Source: Platerodrilus igneus
Taxonomy: Eukaryota; Arthropoda; Insecta; Coleoptera; Lycidae
Direction: 5' to 3'
Assembly (NCBI GenBank): GCA_036346225.1
Contig: JARFIW010000003.1
Span: forward strand, 6,545,501-6,609,500
DNA length: 64,000 nt
Shown here: one piece after another, positions 59,766 to 64,000 of the stretch
Layout of the letters: every line of letters begins with the position of its first letter
Numbering within the stretch: the first letter of the stretch is position 1
Made by a program: the position numbers and the translations under genes
The notes under the pieces: generated by a model
Told to the model about the DNA's origin: nothing
The model's input: only the letters and a program-made list of their open reading frames with translations
The model's database searches: none

Positions 59766-59769
59766 AAAT

Positions 59770-59807
59770 TATAAAAGAGGGGAGCTAGCTATTTATCATC
59801 TTCAGTT
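59770..59807 (+). promoter_or_regulatory. Candidate TATA/Initiator core promoter
   Basis: TATAAAAG starts at 59770 and an arthropod-type initiator, TTCAGTT, lies at 59801-59807, with its A about 34 bp downstream of the first T. The spacing is slightly longer than ideal. No downstream promoter element was seen at the expected place. Confidence 0.35.
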
Positions 59808-60088
59808 ATTCGTGATCAGAGCAGAGTTTCGAATTCGATTGATACACAACCATCGCCGTGCGGGATGAGCTTGGGCAAGCTATTCAAAAGACGGTATTAA
59901 ACCCCGAGATTGTTAGTATACAAGATGCCAAACGCGAGGGAAAATGCGGAATTAAAAATACTGTTACAGTTGAAAGTGTCCTGTGTTGGAAGATTTCATT
60001 CAACGTTAAGTTGGCGTATTTGATTACGTGCAACCGTTTTCCTGCACCAAAAGATCGTTCGGGTTTTTGCAGAGGACTAATAAAACCT
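59804..60088 (+). other. Possible first exon ending at a GTAAGT donor
   Basis: From the initiator to CCTGTAAGT near 60088 the sequence is GC-richer than its flanks. One frame (59858-60097) is open across the donor but lacks an ATG at its start. ATG-initiated frames (near 59864 and 59924) stop after 11 and about 32 codons. It could be a 5' untranslated exon, a non-coding RNA exon or chance. Confidence 0.25.
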
Positions 60089-60104
60089 GTAAGTTATTGA
60101 TTCC

Positions 60105-60745
60105 ACCTGCTAAAGATTACAGGCTGTTTTATAATTATTAATTGCGTTTGGTTGTAATGATAAAAATGAGTAAAACTTATTACTAATAGGACTATGCTCA
60201 TATGAAAAAGCATGACAATTGTATCGCATAATCTATATGTACAAGTTAATTTGGTTGGATGTCTATAATTGATAAATTTAGGTTGTTCTATTTTAGATAT
60301 ACACATATATGACCAGTTAGGTTTAGGTCTTAGTTAGTTTTTGTTTGCTATTTACTGTGAAATTCATGTTTGATAATATAGGTTAGGTGTACAAGACAGA
60401 GTTCTTTATTGTGTTTATTTTAAATTAATAGAAGACGAGGCACATTTACATAAGACTCCATCAACCGCTACTGCAATAAGAACCGATAAAACTGTTTCTC
60501 GGAGCACCCATCTTCCGGGCAGGCATTATCCAGGTCAGTTGGCGCTCAAAGGCTTTATTAGACAAAGAGAGTTTGAAAACCTTTCAAGGTAGGTGTAAAG
60601 GATTTAGTAAAGTGTTAGAATTTATATACCTCTAAAAGTTTTGCATATGCTTTCATAGAACCCATTCCGCACTACAGAAAGCTTGCCGGTGCACTATTTT
60701 ATTGTTACGTCCTTCTGCACTGTAGAGTATAATAAATTCAGGTGT
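60105..60745. other. No feature identified
   Basis: AT-rich; no supported frame. Confidence 0.4.
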
Positions 60746-60749
60746 TTAA

Positions 60750-61361
60750 CGTCAATTAGCATCATCATCATTAGGTCTTCAGTCCTGGAACTGGTTAGAC
60801 GCGTACCCTCATTGTTTTCTATTGTGTGCTAACCTACACATTTCTTTGTAATTTCTACAGTTTGCATCTTTCACTATCTATGTACCTACTTGCTTCATAC
60901 TTCTGGCATTCCACGCTCCGACTCGCAGAGTGTTCACGACACTTTTTCTATATTTTTGGATCACATCTCCCGAAGTAGTCCTCTCCCGGAGATCCGAATG
61001 GAGACTATTTTAACTCAGGAATTTTTTAGCCCAGAGGATGCCATCATCATTAATAACAATTTATGTACGCTGTGTACTTGGGAGGTTATGTGGTGGTTTC
61101 CCGTTGTCTTCCACATCGCAGTAGTGTGTCTTAGAATGACATACCGATCCCTATGGTCTCTGCCACTCTTAGTACCGAAAAAGCTGCTGCTCTCTTTCGG
61201 GGGGGCCTGTCTTAGTCTGATGTCTCACTAAAGGTCCCACTAATTTGGTTAAACCTATAGTTCAGCTCTTTAGCTCACTGAAACACCAAGCCATTCTACC
61301 CATTCTAGTATTTTAGAACTCCTTCAAGGTGCGGGTGCGTTCAGAATGGCGTCAATTAGCA
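60750..61361. repeat. 12-bp target-site duplication pair
   Basis: CGTCAATTAGCA is present at 60750-60761 and at 61350-61361, directly bounding the miniature LINE. This shows it inserted as one 588-bp unit. Confidence 0.9.
60762..61349 (-). mobile_element. Miniature LINE derivative: 5' and 3' ends joined, middle deleted
   Basis: In element orientation (minus strand) a 5' untranslated-like region of about 380 bp leads to RVGAWNARSMKQVGT near 60900-60950. This is the start of a LINE AP endonuclease (typical form RVGTWNVRS). About 100 bp later the sequence reads RLAHNRKQ.GYASNQ, matching the last codons of an RTE-like RT frame (compare RLAQNRKEFRAASN at 48.7 kb), then an ATG-repeat tail. Nearly all of endonuclease and RT is therefore missing. 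The target duplication at both ends shows that this deleted form moved as a unit, using enzymes of a full-length relative. Confidence 0.8.
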
Positions 61362-63305
61362 GAATTTATAAATTGTTTACTTTTTATATGGATACTATCA
61401 CCACTTGTCATTGGCTCTCAATCAGTTTTAAAAATCAAAACACCTAATTCGAATCCAATCGAAGTGTACAGCTTCAATGAGTATAACGAATTATGCATAA
61501 CAAAGGTTGTAGTTTTCAACAAAAAAAAAAGAAGTTAAATGTGCTATACGACAAGTCGTTGATCTGTATCGAATAATTATGTAGTTAAATTTATTTCTTG
61601 TTATAATTAACAATTACTGCAGTTTTAATTAGATTTTGAATTCATTTCACGCTTATGTTATTGTCTTGCACTATGCATGCGTTAACCTTCCTGAAACTAA
61701 CAAGATTAGTTAGCGACTTAAATTAAGCAGAAACAATATTAACGACCTCTACTATTTCAAAGGAAGTAAGTAAATTAACCAAACTTTAGTTATACAATTA
61801 GCATATCAGACTAAAACAGCCGCTTGGTTAGTAGCAGCGCGAAATGTGGAAAGTTTGTATTCCCATTATTACCAATCCCCAATTTAGTATACAGTTATAG
61901 CTAATCCCTTGTATACTGTAGTCGTCCACCCTTATTCTGTCATTGCAGTGCTATTTATTAACTTGGAACTGGAGTTTTTTTCATTCTCTTCATATTTCTG
62001 AGAGGTTACCCAACATTTATTATCCGTCTATCTAAAACGCTCCACCATTTTGACCTATAACTCACATCTTGTCGATCCACCCCAGTTTCTTAGTTGACGG
62101 CGTTAATTTCAATTTAATCCGAGATGTTTTAAAAGGTTTTAGATACAGCACTTACTTAATGAGTTTCTTCCCATCGTTTTGTCAAAATTTTATTACTTGT
62201 GGCGGGGTAAAACTTTTGTTCTATAACAGACGCTCGAGATTCATGAAAGTAGAAGAGCTTCTATGAATCTATTTTCATGTTTTATCTGTCCAGTTGGTAA
62301 CTTGAAAACTTCTCGTATACGTAAGTTTAACGAAAACAAATCAAAAAATAACTTGTAAAATGTCGATTCGCATAGTGCATACGTTACCTGAATATTTCAG
62401 TTTAGCGCTCCCTCTCCAATTGCACACCGTGCACTCATTCATATTTTATTTTGTAACTTCTTCCCTTATTGCGTTCCTTCATCGTCTGCAATATAATCTT
62501 TTCTATTATTCATTTTCCCTTCCAATCGTGAAGTTTTATGTAGACGGCTGGCTGTTTTGCTCTGTTCATTGCGCAAATGTGCTTCAGTTTGTTTCGGTTG
62601 TAATGCAACTTGACAATTTTCTACGTTTCAGTAGACGTTGCTCCTCATGCTCGTGGTAAGAGATTTTCTACAATATAGGCAATATGAATTCTTACAAAGA
62701 AGTGAAATACGGGAAATATAACTTAAACCCATTAATTTTCTATAATTCTATCTCGAAGCAAATAGCTCATTTGATCAGATCAGATCAACTTTAATAAATA
62801 TAGTTGAAATCATGAGAGAATGCATTTATGTTATAGGTTGAATAAAAAACGGCATACTTTTAATTCCTGTTCATTAAGTATCCTTTAAAAGTATGTAGTT
62901 TTTTAATTCTGAAACCTATGATGTGAATACATTCTTTAATTATTTCGATTATAGTTGAAAATCCTAAGAAAATGTTCAAAGCTTTATATTTAACTAAACG
63001 TGTAGAAAAAATACCTAACGCCAATTAAGAGTTTAATAATTTAGCAGTCAATTCAGCGCAATCCATTCCAATTAACTCTTTTATGCGAGAGGATGCTTAA
63101 TTTCTCCCCATAATAAATCCTAGTTCTTGTTTCAAGAAACGAATTTTGACTATTTGTTTAAAGGATACCTCATTAACCACCAATGTTTTCAACAAAAATG
63201 CTCTAGAGAAATGTAACGGTCTCAAAGTTAAGTTACTTCGAGAATCATCTCGCCATGTTCAAATAATTCGATTCAAATGATGTGGTTTAAAGACCAGATC
63301 CAAAC
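61362..63305. other. No gene identified
   Basis: AT-rich. The frames at 61329-61538 and 62360-62659 have hydrophobic stretches but no start context, splice structure or family signature. Confidence 0.4.
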
Positions 63306-63307
63306 GT

Positions 63308-63597
63308 AGTATACTGTACCTCTACTAGGCCGAGATCCCGGGTTCGAATCCCGACACCGTCCGCTTGAAAAATGTTAGGCGGGCATTTTTCACAAAAATA
63401 CACCCTCGTTCGGATGAGAGGTAAAATGGAGGTTCTGTGTGTGAGTGTTGTCACGCACGTTAAAGATCCCTACCTTGCTTGGAACAGCAAGGGTTCGGTA
63501 AAATTCCAAATTTTCCAGGTAAAAAGAACTCGCTTCCTGACCATTGTAGTACCTTCGGGTGGAGCATTGGAAAATCACATATAAGTATACTGTACCT
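63308..63597. repeat. 14-bp target-site duplication pair flanking the SINE
   Basis: AGTATACTGTACCT is present at 63308-63321 and 63584-63597, immediately outside the SINE. Confidence 0.95.
63322..63583 (+). mobile_element. SINE copy, head truncated, recent
   Basis: It starts inside the tRNA-like head (CTACTAGGCCGAGATCCCGG) and keeps box B (GGTTCGAATCC), but has lost box A. The body, core and tail are very close to the 26.4-kb copy and end TTGGAAAATCACATATA. With a perfect 14-bp target duplication it is probably young. Loss of box A should leave it transcriptionally silent. Confidence 0.93.
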
Positions 63598-63599
63598 TT

Positions 63600-64000
63600 G
63601 TAGTCATTCTTTGTAGTAATAATACTAATTTTCATTGAAGCTAATGTTATCAAATCTGATTAAATTAAACTTTTTGTAAGAAATGTTATTTGTTAGAACT
63701 GGTAATCAGCTGACATGATAATTTATTGGCAACTTTTGCAAAACTAAACAAGCATATGTATCTTTGCTAAGTAAGCACAACCTAAAGGATAAAGTATTAA
63801 TCGATTCGTTTGAGGCTAAGAGTTCGACATTCAAGTATACAAAGTGATAACCAACTTTATCAAGTTTATAGAAATATTTTGACTGATGCTTAAGAATGGG
63901 CTATAGATTAGTATTTACGCGAAAAAATTGTTTTTTAAAAACGAAAACTGAAACGGATGCTTTTAGGGTACGTATAATAATAAGGTGGCTAGTCACCATA
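63600..64000. other. No feature identified
   Basis: AT-rich flank to the window edge. Confidence 0.4.

Noticed and set aside
61329..61538. Frame with a signal-peptide-like stretch
   Set aside because: Its start lies in the miniature LINE and the real frame has a stop immediately upstream of the target site, so no start codon belongs to it.
62360..62659. 99-codon hydrophobic frame
   Set aside because: T-rich composition, no family signature and no supporting splice or promoter structure.
1..64000. CRISPR arrays, rRNA genes, LTR retrotransposon ends, bacterial operons
   Set aside because: I looked for them and saw none. The sequence is eukaryotic.

Overview
The window is eukaryotic, AT-rich and dominated by transposable elements. 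The mix points to an insect or close arthropod relative: a Penelope-like element, PIF/Harbinger with a MADF/BESS partner, two mariner-like families, piggyBac, hAT, R1-like and RTE-like LINEs, a tRNA-derived SINE, and a short TIR transposon carrying a cysteine-rich protein. A polyneopteran-type genome (stick insect, cockroach or termite) is a reasonable guess, but the sequence does not settle it. I found no convincing host gene. Almost every coding-like stretch is mobile-element debris with frameshifts and stops.

Layout. 0-1.2 kb: broken Penelope-like element. 1.65-3.0 kb: convergent accessory protein and transposase of a degraded Harbinger. 5.7-6.5 kb: a 389-bp tandem duplication. 9-10.2 kb: unrecognised, partly duplicated coding-like segments. 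12.7-13.7 kb: mariner-like remnant carrying a SINE. 17.0-17.7 kb: 161-bp satellite. 18.4-19.4 kb: second mariner-like remnant. 21.17-23.12 kb: head-to-tail array of seven SINE units beside a piggyBac remnant (23.1-23.96 kb). 26.4 kb: full-length SINE with a 15-bp target duplication. 26.8-28.5 kb: R1-like LINE. 30.4 kb: hAT remnant. 31.2-32.2 kb: 5'-truncated RTE-like LINE inside an older repeat, whose second copy at 33.3 kb is an empty site. 35.42-36.88 kb: foldback element. 41.22-44.86 kb: large long-inverted-repeat element. 46.16-48.83 and 49.16-49.33 kb: further copies of the same RTE-like LINE. 55.58-56.75 kb: TIR transposon with 32-bp perfect termini, lying between old LINE remnants (55.3 and 56.8-58.9 kb). 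60.76-61.35 kb: LINE reduced to its two ends, with a 12-bp target duplication. 63.3-63.6 kb: SINE with a 14-bp target duplication.

The best candidate for something undescribed is the 3.64-kb element at 41.2-44.9 kb. Arms of about 1.2 and 1.8 kb flank a 0.63-kb core. The core holds a promoter-like CpG patch and the first part of an intron-containing gene, on the minus strand, for a protein of roughly 220 residues that I cannot assign to any family. The 3' half of that gene lies in the left arm and is repeated, inverted, in the right arm.

All family calls come from reading translations by eye. No database was searched.
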